In this document: positions 26,566-34,755 of the stretch, one piece after another | How the letters are laid out: each line of letters starts with the position of its first letter | Numbering within the stretch: the first letter of the stretch is position 1 | NCBI GenBank assembly: GCA_036873755.1 | Contig: JAVTVY010037032.1 | Location: 105,787-169,786, forward strand | Length of the DNA stretch: 64,000 nucleotides | Direction of reading: 5' to 3' | Origin: Hanleya hanleyi | Lineage: Eukaryota; Mollusca; Polyplacophora; Lepidopleurida; Hanleyidae | The notes under the pieces: model-generated | Seen by the model: only the letters and a program-made list of their open reading frames with translations | What the model was told of the DNA's origin: nothing | Databases searched by the model: none | Made by a program: the position numbers and the translations under genes

Positions 26566-27391
26566 AGTAGTATACAAGGTGTAAATCAGCGGAATAGCGC
26601 CTCACTGCGCATGCGCAGAACTGGGTGTGACGTCAGAAGTGTGTCTGTGCGCATGTGTGAGTTGAGATGTGAGTGGGTGGGTTCAAAATGGCGGCCGCTT
26701 ATTTTCTCTGCGACGTTGAAAGTCCGCCATTTTGAACCCACCCACTCACTCGGGTGCACTGATTTGACCTGGGATGTGAGTGGGTGGGTTTAAAATGGCG
26801 GCTTAGGGTGTTGTGTGTGTAAAATAAGGGTCCGCCATTTTGAACCCACCCACTCACCGGGGTCATTGAGTGAGATGTGAGTGGGTGGGTTCAAAATGGC
26901 GGCCGCTTATTTTCTCTGCGACGTTGAAAGTCCGCCATTTTGAACCCACCCACTCACCTCATGGCGGCCGCTTATTTTCTCTGCGACGTTGAAAGTCCGC
27001 CATTTTGAACCCACCCACTCACTCGGGTGCACTGATTTGACCTGGGATGTGAGTGGGTGGGTTTAAAATGGCGGCTTAGGGTGTTGTGTGTGTAAAATAA
27101 GGGTCCGCCATTTTGAACCCACCCACTCACCGGGGTCATTGAGTGAGATGTGAGTGGGTGGGTTCAAAATGGCGGCCGCTTATTTTCTCTGCGACGTTGA
27201 AAGTCCGCCATTTTGAACCCACCCACTCACCTCGTGCACTGATTTGACCTGGGATGTGAGTGGGGTGGGTTTAAAATGGTGGCTTAGGGTGTTGTGTGTG
27301 TAAAATAAGGGTCCGCCATTTTGAACCCACCCACTTACGGGAAAACGTATAAAAGCAGTCGATTTTTAGGGAAAGGGGTGTATTTCAATTG
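26566..27391 (+). repeat. Left terminal inverted repeat, about 826 bp
   Basis: The outer 100 bp are unique and carry TGCGCATGCGCA at 26606-26617 and TGACGTCA at 26628-26635. Then come six full modules and one partial module, each a pair of 26-nt inverted arms (GTGAGTGGGTGGGTT plus CAAAATGGCGG and complement). The interiors are of two types. One contains ttattttctctgcgacgttg and the other cttagggtgttgtgtgtgta. Relative to the right TIR the left one has about 273 bp extra, explained by an internal duplication with a breakpoint near 26958-26961. The inner end holds a TATA box for the polymerase gene. Confidence 0.93.
27349..27355 (+). promoter_or_regulatory. TATA box for polymerase B, within the TIR
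   Basis: TATAAAA in the context acgtataaaagcag lies 117 nt before the ATG at 27466. The identical sequence occurs in the right TIR in front of the CARD-PC4 gene. The leader that follows (27391-27465) is a pyrimidine-rich CTGCCTG-type tract. Confidence 0.8.
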
Positions 27392-27465
27392 GACTTACCT
27401 GATCTGCCTGTCTGCCTCCCTGCCTGTTTGCCTGCTTGCCTATCCGCTTGTATGAGACGAAAAGC

Positions 27466-30400
27466 ATGAGACGTGGAGAAGATTTTCCCTTGGACCCAGC
27501 AGCACCTCCGGTTGAAGTCTTGCCTGAAGACGAGCGTGTGAGGGTCATTTATCAACGACACTGGGCTACCATACGCCATTGTTTTCACCTTGACCGTCCT
27601 CTTTTGGACTTGTACAATTTTCGGCTGGAGGACCTCACGTATCTCACTACCTATGCCGAGAACATTTTCAAAGATCAGGTGACGGCCTATAAGTTGAATA
27701 TGACATTTGGGTATATCTTACGGCACAAGGAGACGGACCAACTGCGGTATTTCTACCCCAGCAATAATACCTATGTGTTTGATCAGCCGTTCACGGTAAC
27801 GGATCCGATTTCTCTCGAGCCCCTGATCGACCAATTGACTACGTTGGATCCATTGGAATGGGCCCAGTTGCAACGCCCCAATACGCAATGGCTTGTGGAA
27901 ATGGTGACTAACGTTACATTTTTCGTCACGAAAATGCGAGATCACCCGATCGGTGCTCCTGTAGAACTTCCCCCGTGGTTGCTTCATCGACAAGGCCTGA
28001 ATGGATTAACAGGAGGGAAAAAGGGGCCCTACAAAGACCGGAAATGTCTGTTTCGATGTTTGGCCGTGCATCTGGACGAGTGTAACCCCCGCGCTTGTGA
28101 TACAGTGGCCGATGGCTATTGGGAGCAGTATTTAGAGCAGCAAGACATGGATAAGCGGCACTTCCGTGGAGTTCCCTTTAAGAATTTGGATGACGTGGAA
28201 AGACTGTTCGATATTAATATCTTTGTGTATCGATTACGATGCGAGGAGGAGGATACATTTGTGGCTGAATTGGTTCGGCGATCAACAGAACGGTATGCTG
28301 CTACCATGAAAGTGAATGTGTTCGATGACAATGGCGTGAGTCATTTTTCCCTCATTTACAATATGAGCCAGTACGCTCAGTCTTTCAGTTGTGCCCAATG
28401 CCATCGTGTGTTTAAAACGTCTTACAGCTTACATCGCCACGAGAAAACCTGTGACAACAGTGTCAAGCGAGTCTATCCGGGTGGCGTGTATCATAATGCA
28501 CCTACTATTTTCCAGGAACTGGCCGATGAGGGTGTGATGATACCGCAGGAGGACCGTTATTTTCCCTTCCGGGCATGCTATGATTTTGAGGCCCTGTTAG
28601 AGCCCATGGACCTGTTTTCGGCGAAAACACAGTGGACACAGCGCCATATTCCTCTGAGTGTCAGCATTTCATCCAATGTACCTGGCTATGACGCTGCTCC
28701 GGTGTGTTTCGTGTCCACGGGAGAATCCCATGAGTTGATCACCCGTATGATGGAGTATTTAGAGAAAGTCAGTGCGGTCAGTACGGCATTGTTGGTGGCC
28801 AAGTTCGAGGACGTACTGGCCCAGCTGGACGACCGCATTCCTGAACCTGGTGTAGCGTTCAGCGATAATGAAGAGTCCGAGTCCGAGTCTGAGCCGCAAT
28901 CCCAGTCGCAGCCTCTGCAGTCGCAGGATGTCCCTTTACCGAAACCCTATGCGGCGAAATTGAAGTTACGGTTCCTTCAATATTTAGGTCAGTTACCGGT
29001 GCTCGGCTTCAATTCGGGGCGATACGACTTGAACATGGTGAAGGAATTTCTCTACCCTTACTTGGCCCAGTCCGATACCCTCAAGTCGGTGATCAAAAAG
29101 ATCAACAACCATATGGCCCTCACTACCACATCACTGCATTTCCTCGATGTAAGGAATTACCTGGCACCTAATTGTAGCTATGACCAGTGGGTCAAGGCCT
29201 ATGACTGTGCCCAAACGAAAGGTTACTTTCCTTACACCTATATGACGAGCCTGGACCGCTTAGAAGACACCCAGTTGCCACCCCGCGAAGCGTTTTACAA
29301 TGACCTGAAAGGGACAGCTCTACCGGAGGCCACCTACATCGAACTCCAACAAGTGTGGAACCGTCACAGCATGAAGACGTTGCGAGATTTCCTGGTGTGG
29401 TATAACAACCTAGATGTGGTTCCCTTTCTCGAAGCGGCCGAGAAAATGGTGCAACTCTTTCGTCGCCAAATGCATGTGGACATATTCAAGGAGTGCTTAA
29501 GTTTACCTGGTCTGGCGCTTCGCCATCTGTTTCAAGAGTGTCCTACGTACTTTTCACTCATACAACAAAAAGATGCAGACATGCACGATTGTTTGAAGCG
29601 GAACATTGTGGGGGGCCCTAGCCTTATTTTTCACCGCTACCATGAGAAGGATGTGACGACTCTCCCCAGTGGGAAACCGTGTGCCAAAATCATTGGGTTT
29701 GACGCGAATGCCTTGTACTTGTGGTCGCTCGCCCAACCCATGCCCAGCGGTCATTATACGCGTTGGTGGGCAGAAGGTGGGCATTTTACACCGCAACGGA
29801 CGCCGTACAAACATCTCGCCGACCAGTGGTTAGACTGGGAAGCCTATAGACGGGCCATTTATATTCGTCACCAGACCAACGCCACAGAGAAGCGGATAGG
29901 AGATCGCCGACTCCCCGTCGAAGGGTTTGCCCTTGTCCAAGGCACACCAACTGTTTTCCAGTTTTACGGGTGTTACTGGCACGGCCACGAATGTCATTTT
30001 AGCGCGGGACGCTTCAATGAGCGCCGTGGAAAATCGGCACAAGAATTACGCGAAGAAGTAGTGGTCAACGGAGATTACGTCAAAGAGCGAGGCTTCCATC
30101 TCATTGAGATGTGGGAGTGTGAATTTCACACCATGTGCAAGGCCCTGCCCCATTTACAACGGTTCCTAAAAGAGCGTGAGTACCCTTTGAGTCGTCGGCG
30201 ACTGCTAAGTCTGCCCCAGATGTTGGACGCCATTCGTTCGGGACAGCTCTACGGCTTTGTAGAATGTGATTTGCATGTTCCCGACACTCTCAAGCCCCTC
30301 TTCGCCCAGTGTCCGCCTATCTTCAAGAACACGCTGGTGGGTCGGGCGGATATTGGGGAGACCATGGGCGCCTATGCGGAGCAGCACGAGTGTTTGCCTA

Positions 30401-31383
30401 AACCTCGCCGCATGTTAATTGGAAGTATGTGGGCCGAGAAGATCTTGCTGGGCACCCCATTATTGCAGTGGTACATGAAGCACGGTTTGGAAATTACTCA
30501 AATCTATCAGGTCATCCAGTACGTACCTGAGGCTTGTTTTGCGGAGAATGCGGACCTCGTGACGAAGGCCCGTCGTCAAGGTGATCAAGACCCGAGTCAG
30601 GCCATCATGGCTGAATCTTGGAAGCTCACTGGAAATGGTTATTATGGAAAGACAGTAACCAACCAGGATAAGCACGTCAACGTGAACATTTGTAGTACTA
30701 CCCAAGCCCGCAAAAGAGTGAATTCGCCTCTGTTTAGATCTGTGGAGGTAATCGATGACGACACCTATGAAGTCACTTCAGCCAAGAAGACTATTCGATA
30801 TAATTTACCCCTGCAGATTGGATGTATGGTCTATCAGGTGGCCAAGCTGAGGATGCTGGAATTCATCTATGATTTTATGGGTGTCTATTTTAATGCGTCA
30901 GACTGGCAACTCATGGAGATGGACACCGATTCGGCCTACATGGCCGTCTCCAACGCCGATTGGGAGTCCCTGGTGAAACCCGAGTTACGGGATCAGTATG
31001 AGGCGGAACGGGACCAGTGGCTACCCCGACGCGATCACTACACCTACGATAAGCGGACACCCGGGCTCTTCAAGCTGGAGTGGAGCGGCGATGCTATGAT
31101 TGCGCTCTCCTCCAAGACCTACTACTGTTACGGAGGAGGAGATGGAGGCGAGGAAAATAAATTTAGCTGTAAAGGGGTGAGCCGGCGCGATCCCAACATC
31201 GACAAAGATCTCTACCTGGGCGTGTGGCAAAGCCAGGCCAGTGCGAGTGGCACTAACCGAGGATTCCGGGTCGTCGACCACCAGATGCGGAGCTATATCC
31301 AGCAACGAGACGCCTTTACTTTCTTTTATCCCAAACGAAAAGTATTGGCCGACGGTGTGAGCACCACTTACTTGGACTTGTAA
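27466..31383 (+). CDS. Protein-primed DNA polymerase B, 1305 aa
   Basis: This is the replicative polymerase of the element, presumed to copy it by protein-primed strand displacement. The N-terminal third carries a possible OTU-protease-like segment (DRKCLFRCL at 191-199, HFSLI at 293-297) and a C2H2 zinc finger (Cys308 to Cys329). The 3'-5' exonuclease motifs follow: DFE at 373-375, N516...D521 in GFNSGRYDLN, and D650 in YNNLD. Polymerase motif A is D746 in GFDANALYL, motif B is KLTGNGYYG at 1053-1061, and motif C is MDTDSAY with D1153 and D1155. A Vsr-like insert (GCYWHGHECH near 835, WECEF near 883) lies between A and B, as in other Polinton polymerases. The first in-frame ATG is 27466. The frame is open ten codons further upstream but only from TTG. 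An acidic Ser/Glu/Gln spacer lies near 28860-28930. All catalytic residues are present. Confidence 0.96.
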   Translation: MRRGEDFPLDPAAPPVEVLPEDERVRVIYQRHWATIRHCFHLDRPLLDLYNFRLEDLTYLTTYAENIFKDQVTAYKLNMTFGYILRHKETDQLRYFYPSNNTYVFDQPFTVTDPISLEPLIDQLTTLDPLEWAQLQRPNTQWLVEMVTNVTFFVTKMRDHPIGAPVELPPWLLHRQGLNGLTGGKKGPYKDRKCLFRCLAVHLDECNPRACDTVADGYWEQYLEQQDMDKRHFRGVPFKNLDDVERLFDINIFVYRLRCEEEDTFVAELVRRSTERYAATMKVNVFDDNGVSHFSLIYNMSQYAQSFSCAQCHRVFKTSYSLHRHEKTCDNSVKRVYPGGVYHNAPTIFQELADEGVMIPQEDRYFPFRACYDFEALLEPMDLFSAKTQWTQRHIPLSVSISSNVPGYDAAPVCFVSTGESHELITRMMEYLEKVSAVSTALLVAKFEDVLAQLDDRIPEPGVAFSDNEESESESEPQSQSQPLQSQDVPLPKPYAAKLKLRFLQYLGQLPVLGFNSGRYDLNMVKEFLYPYLAQSDTLKSVIKKINNHMALTTTSLHFLDVRNYLAPNCSYDQWVKAYDCAQTKGYFPYTYMTSLDRLEDTQLPPREAFYNDLKGTALPEATYIELQQVWNRHSMKTLRDFLVWYNNLDVVPFLEAAEKMVQLFRRQMHVDIFKECLSLPGLALRHLFQECPTYFSLIQQKDADMHDCLKRNIVGGPSLIFHRYHEKDVTTLPSGKPCAKIIGFDANALYLWSLAQPMPSGHYTRWWAEGGHFTPQRTPYKHLADQWLDWEAYRRAIYIRHQTNATEKRIGDRRLPVEGFALVQGTPTVFQFYGCYWHGHECHFSAGRFNERRGKSAQELREEVVVNGDYVKERGFHLIEMWECEFHTMCKALPHLQRFLKEREYPLSRRRLLSLPQMLDAIRSGQLYGFVECDLHVPDTLKPLFAQCPPIFKNTLVGRADIGETMGAYAEQHECLPKPRRMLIGSMWAEKILLGTPLLQWYMKHGLEITQIYQVIQYVPEACFAENADLVTKARRQGDQDPSQAIMAESWKLTGNGYYGKTVTNQDKHVNVNICSTTQARKRVNSPLFRSVEVIDDDTYEVTSAKKTIRYNLPLQIGCMVYQVAKLRMLEFIYDFMGVYFNASDWQLMEMDTDSAYMAVSNADWESLVKPELRDQYEAERDQWLPRRDHYTYDKRTPGLFKLEWSGDAMIALSSKTYYCYGGGDGGEENKFSCKGVSRRDPNIDKDLYLGVWQSQASASGTNRGFRVVDHQMRSYIQQRDAFTFFYPKRKVLADGVSTTYLDL

Positions 31384-31420
31384 AATGTCGAACACTAACT
31401 GTGGATACACAAATGTAAAA

Positions 31421-31505
31421 GTCAGGATGGCCGAGTGGTCTAAGGCGCCAGTCCTAAGTGCTGGTCAGCAATTGCTGGTCGTGGGTTCAAATCCTACTCC
31501 TGACA
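31421..31505 (+). tRNA. Leu-type (UAA) class II tRNA-like gene
   Basis: The 85-nt sequence folds as a class II tRNA. The acceptor stem GTCAGGA/TCCTGAC is perfect. It has a D-arm GCC/GGC, an anticodon stem CCAGT/GCTGG with one G-U pair, loop CCTAAGT giving anticodon TAA, a variable-arm hairpin around CAGCAATTGCTG, and T-arm GTGGG/CCTAC with loop TTCAAAT. The discriminator is A. Internal pol III boxes (TGGCCGAGTGG and GGTTCAAATCC) and a T7 terminator at 31510-31516 are present. Position 33 is C rather than the near-universal U, so decoding ability is uncertain. It starts 37 nt after the polymerase stop codon, inside the element. Confidence 0.85.
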
Positions 31506-31509
31506 GAAC

Positions 31510-31515
31510 TTTTTT

Positions 31516-31516
<1 letters not shown>
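31510..31516 (+). terminator. RNA polymerase III T-run terminator
   Basis: Seven consecutive T residues begin 5 nt after the mature tRNA-like 3' end. They are followed by a (TA)n microsatellite at about 31518-31548. Confidence 0.75.
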
Positions 31517-31549
<33 letters not shown>

Positions 31550-31628
31550 ACTACTATTCTATGTGTACATACCCTACTATTTTGTACCCTGTATTTCTAT
31601 TTTGTATAGTCTAATCCTTGTTGACTTA

Positions 31629-31684
31629 AATAAATAAAAAGAGAAAGTCAAAACCCATCATTGTGTTTTTTTCATCAATTTATT
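31629..31684. terminator. Back-to-back polyadenylation signals
   Basis: AATAAA occurs on the plus strand at 31629-31634 and 31633-31638, serving the polymerase transcript. It occurs on the minus strand at 31679-31684, 64 nt past the protease stop, serving the structural cluster. The two convergent transcription units therefore end within about 60 bp of each other. Confidence 0.7.
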
Positions 31685-31747
31685 CAACGTCAGAACAACA
31701 ACGTCATAACAATAATAAACAAGGGAGGTCTGCGCGCAGTACATTTT

Positions 31748-32224
31748 TTAAGTTAACCAGAGAAATGGAGCATGCACATTAAAACGAGAGGCCGTCCAGT
31801 CATAGACGAGAACATCCCTGTCTTCGGCTTGACAATAATCATCAAACATATGTACAATGGTAGGCATAGAATGTCCTCTACTCCGGTGAGTGAGATAAAA
31901 CACACAGTACTGTCCGCACACACTACTCAAGGGGCCTTGTAATCTTTGCGTATTCCAACGCCACTGTGTCGTAGAGACGTCCATGAATTTCACCAAATCG
32001 GCATGGAGGGGTGCAAGTCCGTAGGAATCAAAGTATTCGCCTTGGCCTTGGGTGTCCACGTACACAGCTATCCAATGTTCACCGGGTCGACTCTTCGGGT
32101 CTGTATTCAGGATGTAGGCTGCAGGGGTGGTGGAGTGGATGGGAAACACATTGCGTGGAAACACACCTCGAAAGGGGATCTTGGCATCTCGCTGGAGTAT
32201 ATCCATCAGCTGTTCTGTATCCAT
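31748..32224 (-). CDS. Adenain-like cysteine protease, 158 aa
   Basis: This is the maturation protease of Polinton virions, family C5-like. The catalytic triad is visible: His50 in GEHWIAVYVD, an acidic residue (Asp66) in YFDSYGL, and Cys107 in CGQYCVFYL. The oxyanion-hole Gln lies two residues before that Cys. Length is normal for the family, about 150-200 residues. The ATG at 32224 lies 2 nt after the major capsid stop, so it is the last gene of the minus-strand cluster. Its expected substrates are virion precursors such as the neighbouring pX-like protein. No frame break is present. Confidence 0.93.
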   Translation of the reverse strand: MDTEQLMDILQRDAKIPFRGVFPRNVFPIHSTTPAAYILNTDPKSRPGEHWIAVYVDTQGQGEYFDSYGLAPLHADLVKFMDVSTTQWRWNTQRLQGPLSSVCGQYCVFYLTHRSRGHSMPTIVHMFDDYCQAEDRDVLVYDWTASRFNVHAPFLWLT

Positions 32225-32226
32225 GT

Positions 32227-33537
32227 TTAGCTGGAGAAGTCACACAGCACGTTTCTTTGCTCATCCACGCTGATGACGTTATCAAACTCGGCGTAGCAAA
32301 TCACGTTAATGGTGCTGGGTAGAGGCACGGAGAAACGCAGTTCCAACCGTAGGTTTCCTTTCTTCAGTAAAGCCAGTTGATGATCGTGTTCCAAGGTAGG
32401 GGTGAGGTCAAAGGCGAACAATGTGTACCCATTGCTAAAGTCTTTTCGACTGATGGTATTGCCTTCGTCCTGGTTGTTTTGTCCTGTGGCTGTAAACAGG
32501 TTCAGGTAGGTCCGCACATAGTTTCCGTTAGTAAAGTCCGGTTGTAAGGGACGGGCTGGAATTTGATGGCCGGCCACGTGCAGTGCCACAAAGTTGATGT
32601 TGAAATGATCAAATTTGAACGGATTCTCAGCCCAATTTCCATTGAATGTGGTGTTGGTCACACACGCCAGGGTAAGACGTTTAGGCAGATCTCCTAGAAA
32701 TAAATTCTCTCTGTTGGCCATCATCGTACCTGCGGGCACCGAGAACACCTTGGTCTGTACGCGTCGGATGGGATACAGGGCTTTTTTTTTCGATAAGGCT
32801 TGCATGTGACTCAGCAACACCCCCTGTTGCAAATCTACCGTACGGACAAACAGGGCTGCATCTTCAATCATGATGTTGTAATCGATAGCCCCCTCCCCAT
32901 CGGCCATTAAGGCAAACATAGGTGAGGAACGGATCAACTTGATCTTGATGGATACACCGTTCATCATGTAGCGGTCTTGCATGAACAGATCGGCGTGCAG
33001 TCGTCCCATCATATCGATGGACTTGCTTTCTCTTGCTAATCGTTTACGTCTGGCGTACCCATTATTGCCAGGGAGTAGCATGTTCTGGTTTCCGGGTGTA
33101 TCCCTGTAGTACAGCTCAGCTTGTAAGTGTGATAGTTTGGCATCACTGCCGTACGACAACAGCGTCTCCAGGTAGGCTCGATACGCATACGTATTGTTGG
33201 ACGTACTGATGAGTCTATCGTTCAGACTGATATCCACCTGTTGGAACAGGGAGTGCAGCCAAAGATTCACCGGGGCTACATTCGCAGCGACCGCTAGGTT
33301 CGTCCCGTCCTTGTTCGTTATTTTAGCTTTCACGTACAAGTAGGTGTGGGCTAAATCCAGGTAGGCCGTATCTTTGTTTTCAATGGTAAATTCTACGGGA
33401 CCCACCCCCGTCAGGCTAGCCAGGGGTCGATGTTCTACCCAACGTCCTTCGGCTACACTGGTTTGAGTGGGTGGAATAGTCCACAAATCCAATTCACTGT
33501 TGGTAGACGGACATGACTCGGAGTGAATGAAGGCCAT
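32227..33537 (-). CDS. Major capsid protein, double jelly-roll type, 436 aa
   Basis: This would form the capsomers of the predicted particle. The N-terminus (SELDLWTIPPTQTSV) followed by WVEHRPL, GPVEFTIENKDTAYLDLAHTYLYVKAKI and a central LHSLFQQVDISLND is the signature of the widespread Polinton major capsid family. Many members are annotated only as uncharacterised F54H12.2-like proteins. Its ATG overlaps the stop codon of the upstream pX-like gene by one base (TAATG). The protease follows 2 nt after its stop. A decayed relative of this protein is present at 49140-50040. Confidence 0.92.
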   Translation of the reverse strand: MAFIHSESCPSTNSELDLWTIPPTQTSVAEGRWVEHRPLASLTGVGPVEFTIENKDTAYLDLAHTYLYVKAKITNKDGTNLAVAANVAPVNLWLHSLFQQVDISLNDRLISTSNNTYAYRAYLETLLSYGSDAKLSHLQAELYYRDTPGNQNMLLPGNNGYARRKRLARESKSIDMMGRLHADLFMQDRYMMNGVSIKIKLIRSSPMFALMADGEGAIDYNIMIEDAALFVRTVDLQQGVLLSHMQALSKKKALYPIRRVQTKVFSVPAGTMMANRENLFLGDLPKRLTLACVTNTTFNGNWAENPFKFDHFNINFVALHVAGHQIPARPLQPDFTNGNYVRTYLNLFTATGQNNQDEGNTISRKDFSNGYTLFAFDLTPTLEHDHQLALLKKGNLRLELRFSVPLPSTINVICYAEFDNVISVDEQRNVLCDFSS

Positions 33538-33965
33538 TATGCGAAGATATCTCTCCTACTCCTCTTCTTTTTCTTCTGGGGCTTAGTCCTTCTCCTCTGG
33601 GGTGTGCGTCGTCGGTGGGTTGGCCGTCGACTGACTCTTCGCGGTGTCGGCGTTTGTCTTTTAAGGGCTTTGGCGATCAACACACTCCCGGCTTCTTTAG
33701 CCCGGCGTTTGAAGGCTTGTCGGGGTGCTGTGCCTTCCATCACATCACCGGCCACGCGCAATCCACTGCGTACCGCTTGTTTTCCCACCGCTTTCACACC
33801 CCGTGTCACCATGGGTAAAAATGTTTTCACAATGCTGCCCAGTATGTTTCCCAATCCGTGACCTCGTTGCATGCGTGCCCCGCTAAACATGGGCATGCCG
33901 CCTCCCGTTTGTTTCTTGTAGTAGTCGGCATAGCTGGGTGTATGACACTGGTAAGGTACGTACAT
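33537..33965 (-). CDS. pX/pVI-like basic virion protein, 142 aa
   Basis: The protein begins MYVPYQCHTPSYADYYKKQ, then a Gly-rich GGGMPMFSG stretch and an amphipathic region (GHGLGNILGSIVKTFLP). It ends in a very Arg/Lys-rich tail, residues about 95-142. This layout is typical of the small Polinton/adintovirus core or membrane-active proteins compared with adenovirus pX and pVI. I chose ATG 33965 because it sits two bases past the minor capsid stop. The frame extends 13 codons upstream, overlapping that gene. Role in DNA condensation or membrane disruption is inferred. Confidence 0.8.
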   Translation of the reverse strand: MYVPYQCHTPSYADYYKKQTGGGMPMFSGARMQRGHGLGNILGSIVKTFLPMVTRGVKAVGKQAVRSGLRVAGDVMEGTAPRQAFKRRAKEAGSVLIAKALKRQTPTPRRVSRRPTHRRRTPQRRRTKPQKKKKRSRRDIFA

Positions 33966-33966
33966 A

Positions 33967-34755
33967 TTATACGAAGTGAGGAGAGCGGGTTTGTTGAAAA
34001 GCAAGTGTCAGCACCACTTTTCCTCGTTCGAATGGGATCGGGCGTCCCGTGTCATCTCTTATATCCACCGTGATCGTGTCGATATCGGTATGGCGTACGG
34101 GCAGGAACATGATAGGGTTGAAACTGTGGGTGGCTTGTTCGCCATACGTCTGGCTAATGGGTACCACCCGTAACAGAGGTGTGTTCATATCACCCACAAT
34201 ATGGCTGTCCACGACATCCGAGTAGACGTACAGGGCGTACCTACCTACTTTCATATCCATCAAATGTGTCCCGTTGACAATGGTGGAACCCTTGACGGTG
34301 CTGTAAGGCATCCTTAACATTTGCGTTAGTGTAGGACTGAGTTTTAGGTTCACGTTTTCGGTGAGGCTGATAGAGCTCTTGTCGTTGTTTACGTTGACAT
34401 CGAAGACTATGTTTCTCTTGAAGCGCAAGGCTGTCACGGTGGTTATATCGCTCGCGCTCTGCTGTAGAGTCTTGTACTCCATCAAGGCATTCAGAGCCTG
34501 TATGAACTTCGCCGGCGTATCGTATTGGCCTGGGGGGAGAGTCAGTCTGTAGATTCTATCTTCGTAGGTCACTTCGTACCATACTTCTCCGCCTTGTATG
34601 TTGTACCATGAGTAAGGGTATTGAATTTCCACCAGTCCACATTCCCATCGTCCGGGTAAATGTAACGGTTGAGGTAATTGACTCACATACTTGGTCAAGG
34701 TGTTGTCAGGAAACACGTCGAGTGAACTATTACTGGGCAACGTCAGGTAAAACAT
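33967..34755 (-). CDS. Minor capsid protein (penton-like), 262 aa
   Basis: The N-terminus MFYLTLPSNSSLDVFPDNTL, then GRWECGLVEIQYPYSWYN, matches the Polinton minor capsid protein, a single jelly-roll presumed to occupy the vertices. The conserved C-terminal part contains YALYVYSDVVDSHIVGD and ITVDIRDDTGRPIPFERG. Its start lies inside the 3' end of the preceding gene (26-nt overlap). A TATA box on the minus strand at 34792-34798, 43 nt upstream of the ATG, suggests it has its own promoter. The same blocks can be recognised in the relic at 48320-48640. Confidence 0.9.
   Translation of the reverse strand: MFYLTLPSNSSLDVFPDNTLTKYVSQLPQPLHLPGRWECGLVEIQYPYSWYNIQGGEVWYEVTYEDRIYRLTLPPGQYDTPAKFIQALNALMEYKTLQQSASDITTVTALRFKRNIVFDVNVNNDKSSISLTENVNLKLSPTLTQMLRMPYSTVKGSTIVNGTHLMDMKVGRYALYVYSDVVDSHIVGDMNTPLLRVVPISQTYGEQATHSFNPIMFLPVRHTDIDTITVDIRDDTGRPIPFERGKVVLTLAFQQTRSPHFV

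Noticed and set aside
27436..27465. Longer polymerase N-terminus starting at 27436
   Set aside because: The codon is TTG; the first in-frame ATG is 27466, and the homologous right-end gene starts at the matching ATG.
33523..33861. Plus-strand open frames across the minus-strand Polinton genes
   Set aside because: They are antisense shadows of conserved genes and show no family similarity.
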